Below are positions 1 through 11,410 of a stretch of DNA of 64,000 nt, piece by piece (within the stretch, counting starts at the first letter, position 1; each line of letters starts with the position of its first letter). This DNA is from Siderastrea radians (taxonomy: Eukaryota > Cnidaria > Anthozoa > Scleractinia > Rhizangiidae), in NCBI GenBank assembly GCA_964017195.1, contig OZ024890.1, positions 50,273,593 through 50,337,592 of the forward strand, read 5' to 3'. The notes under the pieces were generated by a model. The model worked only from the letters and a program-made list of their open reading frames with translations, was not told where the DNA came from and searched no databases. The position numbers and the translations under genes were made by a program.

Positions 1-171
1 GATGTTTCACTCCGTTATCTCCCACACAAATTTTTTCAGTACAATATGCATTTTAAAAAATCAGGAAAAAGATGAAAGTGGAAAGCAAGAGGTAAACATT
101 TTAACTAATTGAATTCTTAGATACCAGTCCATGATCAAGGTACCATAAGTTCTTCTGTCCTTACGACGAGC

Positions 172-206
172 GAAGTTGTACTTGGATGGGTGACCGACCG
201 GAAACT
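172..206 (+). repeat. 5S rRNA-like fragment (box C region)
   Basis: Positions 178-196 read GTACTTGGATGGGTGACCG, which matches the strongly conserved internal control region (box C) of eukaryotic 5S rRNA. The bases on either side do not continue into a full 5S gene that I can recognise. It is most likely a 5S pseudogene scrap or the head of a 5S-derived SINE. The match is short but unlikely by chance. Confidence 0.45.
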
Positions 207-564
207 ACATGTAGCTGGCGACCTCAGCTAGTTCACAAATAAAGTTCATTCGTAAAGGGCGATCCTTTGGAACACTACAGGTTTCGCTTAATGAAATAAT
301 TAGCTCTACCTTTACTCCCGTCCGAACTTATTCGTTTATCACACACAGGTTGTTTTGCCTTGTCCGATCAAATTCTGAACAATCTACAGCTTGAAGTTGA
401 AGCAAAACTCTTTCATGAGCAACGTATTCCAGCAGGTCCTTGGTGTAAAAACTGAAATTACTCCTCAATTAGTAAACAAACTTTCCCATTACAACACGAA
501 AAAAATGCAAACATTTTGACCATACGAACTTCTACGAGCGCAGACATTTTTCTGGTTGTCTTTT

Positions 565-672
565 CTCTCATTTTCCCCCTGGTCTGCAGTCTGCAGACTT
601 CATTCTGCATTTTATCCCTAGTCTGTGGTCTCCATTCTGAATTTTACCCTTAGTCTGCAGTCTGCATTCCTA
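565..672. repeat. CTGCAGT/CTGCATTCT minisatellite
   Basis: Short diverged copies of AGTCTGCAGTCTGCA and ATTCTGCATTTTA alternate through this stretch. No coding signal is seen; the reading frames over it are repeat artefacts. Confidence 0.6.
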
Positions 673-699
673 AGTCCACAATCCGCAGTCCTTGTTTTT

Positions 700-905
700 T
701 TGCTGTGAGCGATTTGTATTTCATGTGAACGATTTGTATTTGATGCGAACGATTTGTATTTGATGTGAACGATTTGTAATTTGCTGTGACTGATTTGTAA
801 TTTGCTGTGAGCAATTTGAATTTGTTGTGAGTGATCTGAATTTGATGTGAGTGATTTGAATTTGATGTGAGTGATTTGAATTTGATGTGAGCATTTTGTT
901 TTGAT
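700..905. repeat. 20-bp minisatellite, about 10 copies
   Basis: A unit close to GATTTGAATTTGATGTGAGT is repeated about ten times with substitutions (GATTTGTAATTTGCTGTGAG, GATTTGTATTTGATGTGAAC). The three overlapping minus-strand frames here, rich in S, H, N and Q, are translations of this repeat and not genes. Confidence 0.85.
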
Positions 906-1789
906 GTGACAGTCGTGGGCCACCGCACACAGGTGGTTGGGCAAAACACAGTGAACATCTCTGAAATATTTCCACCGTTCGCGGTTTTTCTTAGTTTCAC
1001 CGTGAACCTTTCTCTAGCTAGCAGAGTCTTATCTTGAGCTAGGTACATTTATAGATATAATTAGCCCGATTTTAAATACTTGATTGCAAAATGAAACTTC
1101 GAAAACCTTCTTAGTTTAAAATCTGCGTACTTTTGGGAGTAAAGGGGTTGGGTGAAGTTCGTTGACAAAACTGAAACCTTCCAAGCCAGTGACACATCAT
1201 GGTTCTCCATTTACTCACTGATTTACTGATTTAGTTTGAAACAAAGACGGCCTACCTCGGTAATCTGTATTTACTTTCAGCCAGCGAGGAAATCCAACTC
1301 AACATAGGACAGAAAAGCTTTGCCAGCCCCATTGAAGCGTCTTCAAGTTCAAATATTCCGCCTTTTCATTCCATGAATTCTCATAGTCACCACATCACGG
1401 CGTCATGTGGATTTCATATTTGCCTGAGCCATAGTCCTTCTCCGAAGCTTTGTGCAATCAATAACAGTTCGAAGATCACCAATATTTTGGAAAGAAACTT
1501 TTTGTTGTCTTCGAAGGCCATCTAGCGCAATATTCCAGATATAAAATGGAGAAAATTCCTGTTACCTTTGAAGACGTTGGAGAAATATCACACATTCGCG
1601 TAATTTCAAAATGGACGCCTCAATTGACGCTAACACGGAAACCGCTGATCAAATCCACCGTGTCACCTCGTTTCCAGTTCCCATGAAGCTGCGCTGTGGG
1701 GAATGGAAGAAAGGCATACAGAGGAACCTGTAACGAAGTCCTTGGTATAAACGATATTTTCCAGCCCAGTAATAGTGTAATCTTTGGAA
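906..1789. other. Intergenic stretch without recognised feature
   Basis: AT-rich sequence with no frame that looks coding and no recognised repeat end. Nothing else is supported here. Confidence 0.5.
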
Positions 1790-1877
1790 AAGAACCTCGA
1801 TATAACAAACCCTCGATATACCGAACCAATTTCCCGAGTCCCATGGCACTTCGTTAAATCGAGGTTCCGCTGTACTT
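1790..1877 (-). mobile_element. Solo Tc1/mariner-pogo-like terminal remnant
   Basis: Read on the minus strand, the segment begins CAGCGGAACCTCGATTTAAC and repeats AACCTCGATATAAC-like motifs. This resembles the terminal inverted repeats of pogo/Tigger-like Tc1/mariner elements, and a TA follows the end at 1875-1878. I could not find the opposite terminus, so this is a remnant at best. Confidence 0.3.
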
Positions 1878-1909
1878 TTTTACGGATTCAACGCATTTTT
1901 TTTCCATTA

Positions 1910-2984
1910 TGCGCAGTTCAAGGCGTTTACGCATAGACTCAAAGGAACTCACTTTCTCCCTGACTAGTTTAATACTTGCACACGCAAAAAGCCCTAAAAA
2001 CGTTTCAACAGGAAGGATAGCGGCTCGGATAAAAGTACTTTCTGAGTGGATACAGACGCAAATTTACCTGTGTAAACAAGAAAAGAAGAGGCAGCGCATG
2101 AACTACAGTACGTACGGCTTGCATTTGCAAATAACATCAAAGCTTTTCCTGATGATTTGTACGTTAGAAGATAAATTACACGTAAAGAAGGTTAACAAAT
2201 CGTAAAGAACGTACAGAGAGGTGCGTAAAGATGCGTAAACAGATATAAAGAGGCGTAAACTTACTGTAGATGTTCACAGCAAAGTCGGTCAAAATACAGC
2301 AGGAAAATCGTTGACGAGCATAAGGGCGGAAATGTTTTACTTCTTTTTGTTCTTCCGCAAACAATTTATTCAGTGGAAATTATAATATCTAGGAATTGCG
2401 CGTAAAGAAGAATAAATAATCGTAAAGAACGCAAAGAGCTGTGGGTAAAGATGCGTAAAGAACGTTAAAGGTGCGTAAATACTCTGGTATACACTTGTGA
2501 CCGGACAGAATTGTCAAAAATGTTACAGAAAAAAAATAGGCTTCGGTTGCGTTTAAGGGTAAAAATATGTTCAGTAGCCCCAGATTCGCCGTAAATTTCC
2601 TGCATTATAATGCTTGTCAAAGGAGGGAATTTGCAGGATACAAGGGTGTACGATACAGTATGCCCTTGTGTCTGGACAAAACAATCACAAAAGTTATAGC
2701 TAAAAATACCATTCACTAATTTACCACGTCAAAATTATATTTATCAATAGTAGACTGGTAAATTAAAAGGTTTAGACACTTGGTAAAACAACGAATATAG
2801 GATGCCCTAACACATAGTGTACGGTTATGTGTAAGCTGTAGTATACACTAGTGTAAGGAATCAAACGGATACTGTTCATTGCACAGTCCTTATACATCGA
2901 TGTCCTTATACTTCAGTATCTCTCTCCGTATACGTTATGTGTACGGACGCATTATACCACCTTATATTTGTTATTTCATGCAGT
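1910..2984. repeat. GCGTAAAG-rich diverged repeats up to palindrome edge
   Basis: From about 2180 to 2480 the motif (G)CGTAAAGAACG/GCGTAAAGATGCG recurs at irregular spacing. A diverged direct repeat (CTTGTG-GGACA-TCA-AAA-GTTA) links 2490-2540 with 2667-2712. The 98-aa plus-strand frame at 1909-2205 shows no recognisable domain and is not called as a gene. The 10-kb inverted repeat starts at 2985. Confidence 0.4.
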
Positions 2985-3427
2985 GTGATGACGTGAGAGT
3001 TCATGATGAGGAGTTAAGCAGCAATACAAATGAAGAAGTTGGTGAGGGATGTAGTGAGATTGCTAAACGCAAACTGGAGCTGGAAGTGGAGGAAGTGAAA
3101 CCTGATATTAAGAAAAGCAAGGTTGCCAAGAAAGGAAAAGGAAGGAAGACCAAGCTTGAGCAATCAATTTCTATGTTAAGCGACAGCTTTAAAGATGCTG
3201 CAGAACAGGAGATGGAAATGCTGGTGAAGTTGGAACAAATAAGACACAAAGAAATACTGGAGCATGAAATACGAATGAAAGAATTGGATAATGTACGCCG
3301 AAGAGAGGAACGACAACATGAACTGTTAACTGCTCAATATTTTAAGCAGCAACAGAAATCCATATCCACCCCAAAGGATGGATTTCTATCAAGAAAGCAA
3401 CAGTGGAAGCGAAAGCAGTTATTTTGA
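2985..3427 (+). pseudogene. Harbinger ORF2 last exon, 5'-truncated
   Basis: This is the inverted duplicate of 25944-26386, the C-terminal exon of the Harbinger accessory protein. The visible product is highly charged and helical: an acidic start (DDVRVHDEELSSN), a basic patch (KKSKVAKKGKGRKTK), then a predicted coiled coil (EMEMLVKLEQIRHKEILEHEIRMKELDNVRRREER), ending QWKRKQLF. Upstream of 2985 the sequence is unrelated, so the Myb/SANT-like part is absent and the copy cannot encode a full protein. Confidence 0.75.
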
Positions 3428-3589
3428 ATTGTAATGTTTAAGGGCATGTTGTTGATAAAAATGTTTTTGTAAGTGCTGGCATGTTGTTGATATGAACTCT
3501 TAGGCTGGTTCACACATGAAAGACAAGGGCATTCGCAAACTCAATCGAAACCATAATCTTGCACCAGGAAATGTGAGAGTGTACCAAGG

Positions 3590-3835
3590 TAAAATGAGCA
3601 CAAGCATAAGCACAAGGAAAGGGCAAAATGTTTCTTTTGCTTGTGCTTGTGCTTGTGCTTATTTCTCTTGTGTCATGCTTATTCTGCCTTTTGGAACAGG
3701 CATGGAATGAGCACTGTGCTTGCTGATGTTGACTTGTGCTTGTGCTTATCACAAGTTTGAATATCCTTGTGGTTATGCTTGTGCCAATGCTTGTGCTTAT
3801 CTCACAAGTGTGAACTAGCCTTAAATGCTTGCATG
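3590..3835. repeat. GCTTGT hexamer-rich minisatellite
   Basis: Imperfect runs of CTTGTG/GCTTAT, some read as CACAAG on the other strand, fill this part of the Harbinger interior. The mirrored copy is at about 25536-25781. Confidence 0.75.
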
Positions 3836-3900
3836 TTGTTGCGATCAACCCTTCAATGTTGGCATGTTGTTATATAAACTGTAACACCTTATTAGTTGCA

Positions 3901-4118
3901 GGCATGTTGTTGATATAAACAGATAAACCTCACTTGTCAAAGGTGGCATGTTGTTGTATGAAGGGATAAACCTCACTTGTCAATGGTGGCATGTTGTTGC
4001 ATGAAGGGATAAACCTCACTTGTCAATGGTGGCATGTTGTTGTATGAAGGGGTAAACCTCACTTGTCAAAGGTGGCATGTTGTTGTATGAAGGGCCAAAC
4101 CTTACTTGTTAAAGGTGG
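3901..4118. repeat. 43-bp tandem repeat, 5 copies, in a wider GGCATGTTGTTG field
   Basis: Five head-to-tail 43-bp units start GGCATGTTGTTGTATGAAGG and end CACTTGTCAAAGGT. Looser relatives (GCTGGCATGTTGTTGATATG) extend over about 3430-4500 between the two Harbinger ORFs. The mirrored array is at about 25253-25470. Confidence 0.85.
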
Positions 4119-5254
4119 GATTTTCTTGTATAAACTGAACCATGTTTTAATATTTACTGACAAACTCAGTTGTCAAAGCTGGCATGTACCAAACTGTTAT
4201 GAACTGTAACACCCTAGTTGCTGGCATGTTGTTGTTATGAACTGTAAAACTTTACTTGTCAAAGCTGACATGTGATTATGAACTATAGCACCATAGGTGC
4301 TGGTATATTGTTGTTATGAACTGTAAAACCTTAGTTGCTGGTATGTTGTTGATATGAACTATACAACCTTAGATGCTGGCATCTTGACATGAACTATCAA
4401 AGCTGGCATGTTTTTGATTAGAATTTTAATGCTGGTATGTTATTGATATAAACTGAAAAACCTTGGTTTTCAAAACTGCAATGATGTGGATATGAATTTC
4501 GTTCACAATTTAAATTTTTGTGCTCAACCAAAATATACCGGTAAATCAGTAGTATCAACCTCTAAATTTGAACTGTAAAAAGTTGTTGTTTAAGCTGGTA
4601 CATAGCTGGTATGAGTTTCTTATAATCAGTTTTATGTACATATTTTTTTTTAGCCAAATTAGAAGGGAATAGTTAAAACAGGTATTTTGAACTGCAAAGA
4701 CATTTTTTTCAAAGCTTGCATGTTGCTAAAACAGATTTATTATATTGTTTATTTTTTAATGATAACACTTAAGAATAAAGTTGCTGTTGTACATTTACGC
4801 GTACGTCGACAATAGTGTTTTCATCCTGACTTCTATTGGTTAACTTAATTATAATCTACTTTACATGTCATGGTGCAACCCAACAGCATTTTACAATGTA
4901 ATTTCAAGTACAATCCTTTTTGCAGTATATAAAACCAAAATATTTCTTCCTTCACAACTTAACACCAACTTCAGTCTGCTGCGACCAACACCTCTGCTTG
5001 TGGTAACATACTTGACCTTGTGGTTTCCCTTCAACGTAATTGCTTTCATTCCGATCATTTCCCAGTAACATTTACTATTAATGCCATTTCAAGCAGATGA
5101 CAAAATATAAAATTAAGACAAACTCTCAACTTGTAATTTTTTCTTTTTACATTTGATATGAAAGTCTTATGTACACATATACTCTCTCTTAAAAGTGACA
5201 TTGTCATAATTTTATGAGTGCAGATTCTTGGCAGCCATGGGAAAACAAATTTGT

Positions 5255-6527
5255 CTATTCACAGCCACTTCCAATGTGCCGGCCCTCTGGTGTCCTGAAA
5301 TATAGTGCAAGAGCATCTCGAATGTTGGCGGCATCTCTCTCAGTCTGTCTTTCGTGAATTCCTAATGGCATGTCTTCAGGCTGCTCAACAGCATTCTGTA
5401 TATCCTCAAGCCATTCTTCTAAAAAGGCACCCTTCCTTAATTCGCAGATGTTATGGAGTATGCACGAAGCAGCCACAACGTAGCATGTGGATTCAACAGA
5501 CATATCAACACGCTTAAGAACACGTTGGAAACGTCCTTTCCATCTACCAAAGGTATCCTCAGCAGTCATACGAGCTCTGCTGAGACGATAGTTGAAGTGT
5601 CTTTGGCAGCTAGGTGTGTTTTGGTTTTCTGGATAACCTTTCATTAGCCAGTCCAAGAGAGGGTAGGCTGGGTCGCCAAGAATTAAAGGAGCAATATCAA
5701 CACCGAGTACTGTTTCTTTGATGTTAGGATCAAAAAGATGCCCTTTTGCATCCACGATCATAAAGTTTTGAGTTAGGCAGCACTCTGGCGTCGTGAACGC
5801 TGCCTGGCCAACCAATGACGACATCTCGAAATAGGTACTTTGAGTCCACCAGAGCCTGCATCACTATACTATGATAGGATTTCCTGTTTATATAATCAGT
5901 ACGGTTTTCCAGAGGAGCTTGTAGGGGAATATGGGTACCATCGATAGCACCTGCACATGCAGGAAATCCCCATTTCTCTTTGTAAATCCTCATGACTTCA
6001 CTCAGATCGTCTCCCTTTGGTACTGTAAGGAAATCTTTTCCTCGTTTTCTTGTTATAGCTTTACAAACGTCTTTTATACAAAGACAAACAAACGACTTTG
6101 AGACACCAAACAAGTTAGCTATTGTCCTGTATTCCGCAGTGGAACTCATGTAATAGAGGGTTATTGCTGTCCTCTTACTTGGGGAGACGGCTTTACGCAT
6201 TGCAGTATTCTTTCGAACAATTTCGGCTTCAATCTCTGAGACAATAAATTGGAATGTTGCTTTAGAAACACGGAAGTTGTCATACCACTCCTTGTCGGTG
6301 AATGCTGTTTCTACAATCTGAAACCAGCGATCACTGCGTGGCAGCACCCAGCAACGTCGCTCAATAGAATTGCAGGCAAGCAATGATGCAAAAATGAACA
6401 ACTTGAATCTTCTCGTTCTTCTATTCTTTTGGAGAGAAGAAGACAAAAAAGGTGTTTTCCGAATTTCCTGCGAGAAGACGGGCGATCTTCTTGAAAGGAG
6501 AAACTCCAAATACCTTTCGTCAGCCAT
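5255..6527 (-). pseudogene. Harbinger transposase (HARBI1-like), frameshifted
   Basis: Inverted duplicate of the transposase at 22844-24116. The N-terminal part, from the MADERYLEF start, carries the helix-turn-helix-like region and the first catalytic Asp in AIDGTHIP and second in GSVHDARVL. The C-terminal part (LGDPAYPLLDWLMKGYP, then AEDTFGRWKGRF with the catalytic Glu) lies in another frame. The break is an extra base in an A-rich run near 5744. The right arm has the same break, so it predates the duplication or is a shared sequencing error. Confidence 0.85.
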
Positions 6528-6678
6528 GTTTTTCGGACTTAGCCGCATGCGCACTAGGAAAGACTTGTGTACGCTGGACAAGATGTTGAGCCTTTTACCC
6601 GCACCAAAACATAATTTAACACTGCTCAGCACGGTAGAAAAAAAGACGTGTAAACGAGGTATCAGTGCTATTTTTTTT

Positions 6679-6739
6679 GGTACGCGTACCATTTTTATCC
6701 GAGCCGTGCCAAACTTTTTCTGCCGTGTAAATGGGGCTT
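6679..6739 (-). repeat. Harbinger terminal inverted repeat (left-arm copy)
   Basis: On the minus strand this starts AAGCCCCATTTACACGGCAG and runs to GGTACGCGTACC. It is the mirror of 22632-22692. The partner TIR of this copy is missing. Confidence 0.85.
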
Positions 6740-7411
6740 TTTAAGTAATTCTGACCAATCACGATTTTTGCAGTCACCTGGTGAAAGGAAAATACGCCTG
6801 AAATACGCTCGTTGCTCGCGCTTGCGATAATTTCGTCCCTTTTTCCTCCCCTTTCTGCGCCTGCCACGCAGGCTATGGTCAAAGTTATTCTAAGTTTTTT
6901 ATCGAGACGATGACAAAGGATCGGCATTCGAACGACACGCGCGTCGTTTGACTTGGCAAAACACAATTCAGTGGACATAGTTTGTAAACATTTGACAGAT
7001 GTTGTGGGAATAACAAGCGGTAAAGTTTGGACTCGGTGCGTTTGACTTGAAGTTGTTGTGATTAGACAATGCATTGGCCAGCAAGCGAACGTAGTTTGAC
7101 CTTGTTTGGCCTGATTTGATATCACGTAAATAATTGATTACAGGTCGACAATAGAGACCTTCCAAGGGGTAAAAGCGACAAGCGACACGGCCCTGACAAC
7201 TGGCGACATGGGACTTTCTAAACACCGACAAGCGACTCAACTGAAGCGGCAAAATACGACAACGACACAACAAACACTATAGATAGGCAGCGACGTCAGG
7301 AAATTGTGTATTTTACCAATAAAAGATAATCAGACGCTATTTGATTGGTACTTCGGTGCAGCCAGTCAAAATTAGGACTGGTAACCACCTTAATCGCTTG
7401 CATGATTTCGA

Positions 7412-7866
7412 GTAGCCTGCGTAGCAAGCGTTTCCGTATTGCTTTCCGCAGGTTTGAAGCATTTCTCGCTTCTTGAACGCGCGAAAATTGGGGCGAGCGC
7501 AAAAAATTACGAGGAGGGGGAGGGGAAGGGAGGAAAGGAAACGCTTGCCCGCAAGCCCCACGATTTTGAAAAACCCGTACGTCCACGAACGGAGTTTCCT
7601 GATTGGTGCGGCATGGTAGTGTTGATTGCCAAGTGATAAATCCGTCAATCAAATCAGGTATGTTCATTTGAGCGTGACCCGCATGAATACAACGAACTGG
7701 TTCTCGCTTGGGGCATTCTTCTCACTATCACTATTTTTCTCGCCTCCCCTCCCCCTCCCCGCTGCTTCCATCAGTGTTGCGTTCGCCCCAATTTTTGCGC
7801 CGTCGAAATGCGAAAAACACCTCGAACGGGCGGAAAACCCTACGGAAACGCTTGCTACGCAGGCTA
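7412..7866. mobile_element. hAT-like MITE with 8-bp target duplication
   Basis: The ends are inverted: TAGCCTGCGTAGCAAGCG near 7413 and its complement CGCTTGCTACGCAGGCTA ending at 7866, with GGAGGGGGAGGGG-type tracts inside each half. The octamer GATTTCGA occurs at 7404-7411 and 7867-7874, an 8-bp target duplication of the hAT kind. No transposase is encoded. Confidence 0.75.
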
Positions 7867-7874
7867 GATTTCGA

Positions 7875-9654
7875 CGGTTCCGTAAATCGGTGACCTTTGA
7901 TGCGTTGTATCCAAACTGAGAGTAGAGTCGATCAGATTTTTTTCTGTTTATCTGTTAAATGTGAACCTTCATTTACGGTCTGTCAATTACTTAAGTCGCT
8001 CACAGCACTGACCGATTTTCAGGATCTTCGCCAGTATCCACGTTATCAGCGTAGTTGTTCTTTTTGCCGCAAAAAATTGACTTTAATTTACAGCAATTAA
8101 TCCACTCTGACTTGCCTCTCAGAATGCTAAAAAACGCATTCCCGAAATAGATACTCCCGCCTCCGGCGGGCGTTAAATATCTCTTGGTGAAATCTTCCTT
8201 TTAAACTCACTGTCTCTACACTCTACAGGGTCTGGTGTTTTCGAGTTTCTAAGTGTTAGAAGAATATTCGTCGTCCAAAAAGTTCGGATTTGCAAAATGA
8301 TTTTCTTTTGAGCCGTCATAAAAGACAAAGACCTTAAGTGTTTCTTATTCAAAAGGGTTAAGATATGGAGGCGTTTTCGTTTTTGTTATAAAATAATAAA
8401 AATCTTATTTTGGGGTGCCAAAACAAGCCGCAAAGTAATTTACAGAATGATTTCAGAATGATTTACATAATGATTTCACTTCAAGTTCAAGTTTTTTTTC
8501 TCGCCAAGCACTCCAGCTTCCAGATCGCAACGCCTGTTAAAGAGAAGACATTTAAAAATATTCGTGATCTACATGCCAAGTGACTTCAGGCCTCATGGTG
8601 AGGCAACCCGTTTACTCTTTATTAACTAGTACCTATAATCTTGATTTATGTCATTTGGGGGTAAACAGAAGGAACTGGTGGCCAATAATTTAGCAGTTCC
8701 TCTTCATGATCACGTGATACTGAAGACACTAAATGCATGTTTCAAGCTATTCTTGACGATCTGCCGAGATGTGCCAGAAACTCCAAAACAAAACTCATTT
8801 TAATGGCAAAGGAGGGCAGTGACTATGACAATACAGCAATACCTTTATTTTAGAGAATCTGTAAAGCGACAGCGACATTTGCACTTGCTACGAAAACGAC
8901 AGCGACATTTACAACCGTTAGTTCAGCGACATCGTTCCTGAGAAAGGCGTGACAAAGCGTGACAAGGCCTCACAATACACAAGCCCTTTCGTAATGAGCA
9001 AGATTTCTGATTTTAAATTGTGACTTGATTGTTTTTTTTATATAATTATTTTCATGTCCAGAAGCTGTAGTTTATTTCTTGATTTGAGTAAGGTCTACCC
9101 CCAAGGATGATTGACTTAAGAAAAATTCGGGTTATGATGCAATAATTTTCGCTCTATTAAAGAAAAGGAAAGTTAATAGCTGACTATAATTAGTAGTTAA
9201 CTGACAATTGGCAAAAAAAATAGTAGTTAACTGACATTTGGACGAAAAATTAGTAGGTAACTGACAATTGGGTACCCCCATTAGCACCCTCCTAAAATGC
9301 TGAAGCAATTGGCCGAACACAAATCGCGACAACTTTCAGATTGTTGCAAGTGTTTGTACACGTGAGAGGCCCTATACAAGGCCCCTTTACAAGATAAAGT
9401 AAAGGCAACCTTGTTTCAGCAGCCACTAGGGACGTTCAAGCTTCCTTTTACGACAGCGCCGGCCAAATTGTATTTAAACTTTAATAACGTTTTGAATTGT
9501 TTTCTTGAACAGTTAATAATTTATATATTCATTCTCGATTCATTTGTGGCATTTCGCTTTACATGAAAATGAAACAAAGGGTGATTTGATTATTTTGTGA
9601 AGACTATCAGGATATTTTGGAGAGGCCAAACTGTGTAAACGTGTGCGTATTAAC
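7875..9654. other. Non-coding repeat DNA of the left arm
   Basis: No gene is supported. The stretch holds a GCGACAGCGACATTT-type repeat at 8860-8945, with a related motif at 7165-7280, and a run of three TAGTAGTTAACTGACAATTGG-like units at 9185-9272. Its mirror in the right arm is 19717-21496. Confidence 0.5.
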
Positions 9655-10223
9655 CCTATTTAGCCTGGGGGGGGGGGGGGTAACTTTAACGAACTATAAC
9701 TTTCAAACGGCTACTGACGAATAATCACCAAATCTCGTGTCTTTTCTAAAATTTTTATCAGGGAAAATTTTCCTGTGTCAATGACGTGTCTATGATGATT
9801 GACGTTTCCATAGCAACCGTCTACTCAGGAGTGTATTTTGACTGTTTTTGTCTTTTTCAGTCTTTTTTTTTAGTTTTTCCCCTTCTTTTGTAAGAAGAAG
9901 ATAATCCTTTACTTTTGTGTGCTTGTTTTGATTAAATATGTTTTTAAGAACAAATTCATATAGTTTTCAATGTCGTCATTGTCAGCTGTATGACTGCAGC
10001 CTCGGGATTCAAGATGGCCTCCTCAAAATTCAAAATGGCTGGTTTGTGACGTCATTGTGACGTCATGACACGTCATAAGCCCAATCTGTTAAGCTAATGA
10101 CATGCTAAAAACGTGCCAAGTTTCATTACAAGAGCGTTAATACTTTTCGAGATCTAGGGGGGACTTTGAGCCCACCCCCCACGGCCAGGTTCAGAAACTC
10201 AAAAATGCCCAGGCAAAATAGGG
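9655..10223. mobile_element. piggyBac-like MITE (TTAA-flanked)
   Basis: The element begins CCCTATTTAGCCTGGG and ends CCCAGGCAAAATAGGG, imperfect terminal inverted repeats. TTAA lies directly outside both ends (9651-9654 and 10224-10227). CCCT...AGGG ends with TTAA duplications are characteristic of piggyBac elements. There is no ORF inside. A G14-type homopolymer sits next to the left terminus, and CRE-like TGACGTCA sites occur inside. Confidence 0.8.
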
Positions 10224-11217
10224 TTAAGTGATTAAAATTACACCAGAATTGCAGAATAGAAGACCTTTAAGGTATAAACGGTGGAGGGGGATTGCAACTC
10301 ATGACGGGATAACCCGTTACCGTTTTGACCTCGTGTCTGAGCTGCTGCATGGATTTGAAAAGCTTTCTGTTTATGTTGCCAGCAATCAGATTTTGTAAAA
10401 TAGTGTCCATTATCGGCGGCACAGTAAATGCTCGTTTAAGCTTTCAGTTGCTCAAAATATGACTTATGCAAGCTGTACCGCCTGTTCCTCTTACAAAATG
10501 ATTAAATCATCCAATAATATTGCACGTAGCCCGTAGCCTGTCTGTCAGATCTTGCCAACCCTGCAACCTAACATATGCTTGTGATTTCGTGTGTCACATT
10601 TTTGATTCTCCTTCGATCGTCTTGTCTTACGTCATCTACTATTTATTGAATTCAGCCACAACACGTTAATTTACATATGTTGAAAAGCTTATATTGCTCA
10701 AGCACAAACAGAATGCAAGCAATTCCACTATTTTCGAAAAATATTCGAAAGAGTCTTGAAAAGTTAGGCAAAGTGCAATTGTTGAAAGAAGGGCTGCACG
10801 CAACCTGAAGACAGTTTTCTCTAGAGGCGTAAAAATCCCTCAGTTTTGAACTTGTGTTAGCCACAAGGGTGTAATATCTGCCACGTTCTTGTTTGGCTAT
10901 GCTCTAATGTTCTTTTCAAATTTTAGGAATAGTTAGGGTTATTTCGATTCACTAAAGCACAATTCACCTCACGCGGGGAAATTGAAAATTATATTACACG
11001 TGGTCTTAAGATACACTGCTGTAAACTTATTTTTTTAAAAAGTTAAAGGTGACGTTTTTATATATTGGCTTGTTAAAAATTGGTGGTAGAATTTGTGGAA
11101 GAAGAAACACTATTAAGTGTCGATAAACGTACCTCGTTAGTTGAAATCACTTACCTTAGGTGTTTATTTGATTTGAGTTGATTTTAAAGAGGAAAACTCC
11201 ACATGTCTTTAGCTTAT

Positions 11218-11318
11218 CCACGCACGCGCAGCTCATCATATATGCATCACCATAAACATCACTATTTCATCCCATTTTCCCACAAGGAAAAAATCCGTCT
11301 GCCAAAGTATTATAAATA
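11218..11318 (+). promoter_or_regulatory. Pol III type 3-like promoter of Y RNA copy 1
   Basis: TATAAATA at 11311-11318 starts 31 nt before the RNA start. CCCACAA at 11279 (-63) with GTCTGCC downstream of it forms a proximal element exactly 32 nt upstream of the TATA box. CACGCACGCGCAG at 11218-11230 is a candidate distal element shared by most copies. Confidence 0.75.
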
Positions 11319-11341
11319 CCAAAGTTAACCATACCCGTATC

Positions 11342-11410
11342 GAGGTCCGGATGGTTTGAGGGTTATCATAATGTCTTATGAATCCCCCCCTCATCCAATT
11401 ACTTGACCTC
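11342..11410 (+). ncRNA. Y RNA / stem-bulge RNA-like gene, copy 1 (type A2)
   Basis: This predicted 69-nt RNA opens GAGGTCCGGATGG and closes ACTTGACCTC, followed by seven Ts. GAGGTC pairs with GACCTC to form the lower stem, with an unpaired C after GGTC. TGAGGG pairs with CCCTCA in the upper stem, and TCATAA/TTATGA closes an apical hairpin with a TGTC loop. GGUCCG..., GGGUUAUC and CUUGACC are the sequence signatures of vertebrate Y RNAs and nematode sbRNAs, where the lower stem with the bulged C is bound by Ro60. It is the inverted duplicate of copy 6. Expression and Ro60 binding are inferred. Confidence 0.8.

Larger units (their letters stand above)
2985..6739 (-). mobile_element. Harbinger/PIF transposon, truncated copy
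   Basis: Inverted duplicate of the 5-kb element at 22632-27622. It keeps one terminal inverted repeat (6679-6739), the transposase pseudogene on the minus strand and the last exon of the DNA-binding ORF on the plus strand. It stops abruptly at 2985 inside that exon, where the inverted repeat ends. The missing exons and second TIR show it is the derived copy. Confidence 0.85.

Noticed and set aside
1909..2205. 98-aa frame as a gene
   Set aside because: No domain, no codon-usage or context support, in AT-rich repeat DNA.
3430..4500. A CRISPR array in the GGCATGTTGTTG repeat field
   Set aside because: Units are head-to-tail without unique spacers, inside a eukaryotic transposon.
7296..7667. 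123-aa and 103-aa overlapping frames, conserved in both large arms
   Set aside because: They cross the hAT-like MITE and its GGAGGGGG tract; the conservation reflects the recent duplication only.
11342..11410. GAGGTC...GACCTC units as terminal inverted repeats of tiny MITEs
   Set aside because: They have promoter elements at fixed distance, a T-run terminator, an internal two-stem fold and Y RNA signature motifs, and no target duplications; the spacers are conserved beyond the units.
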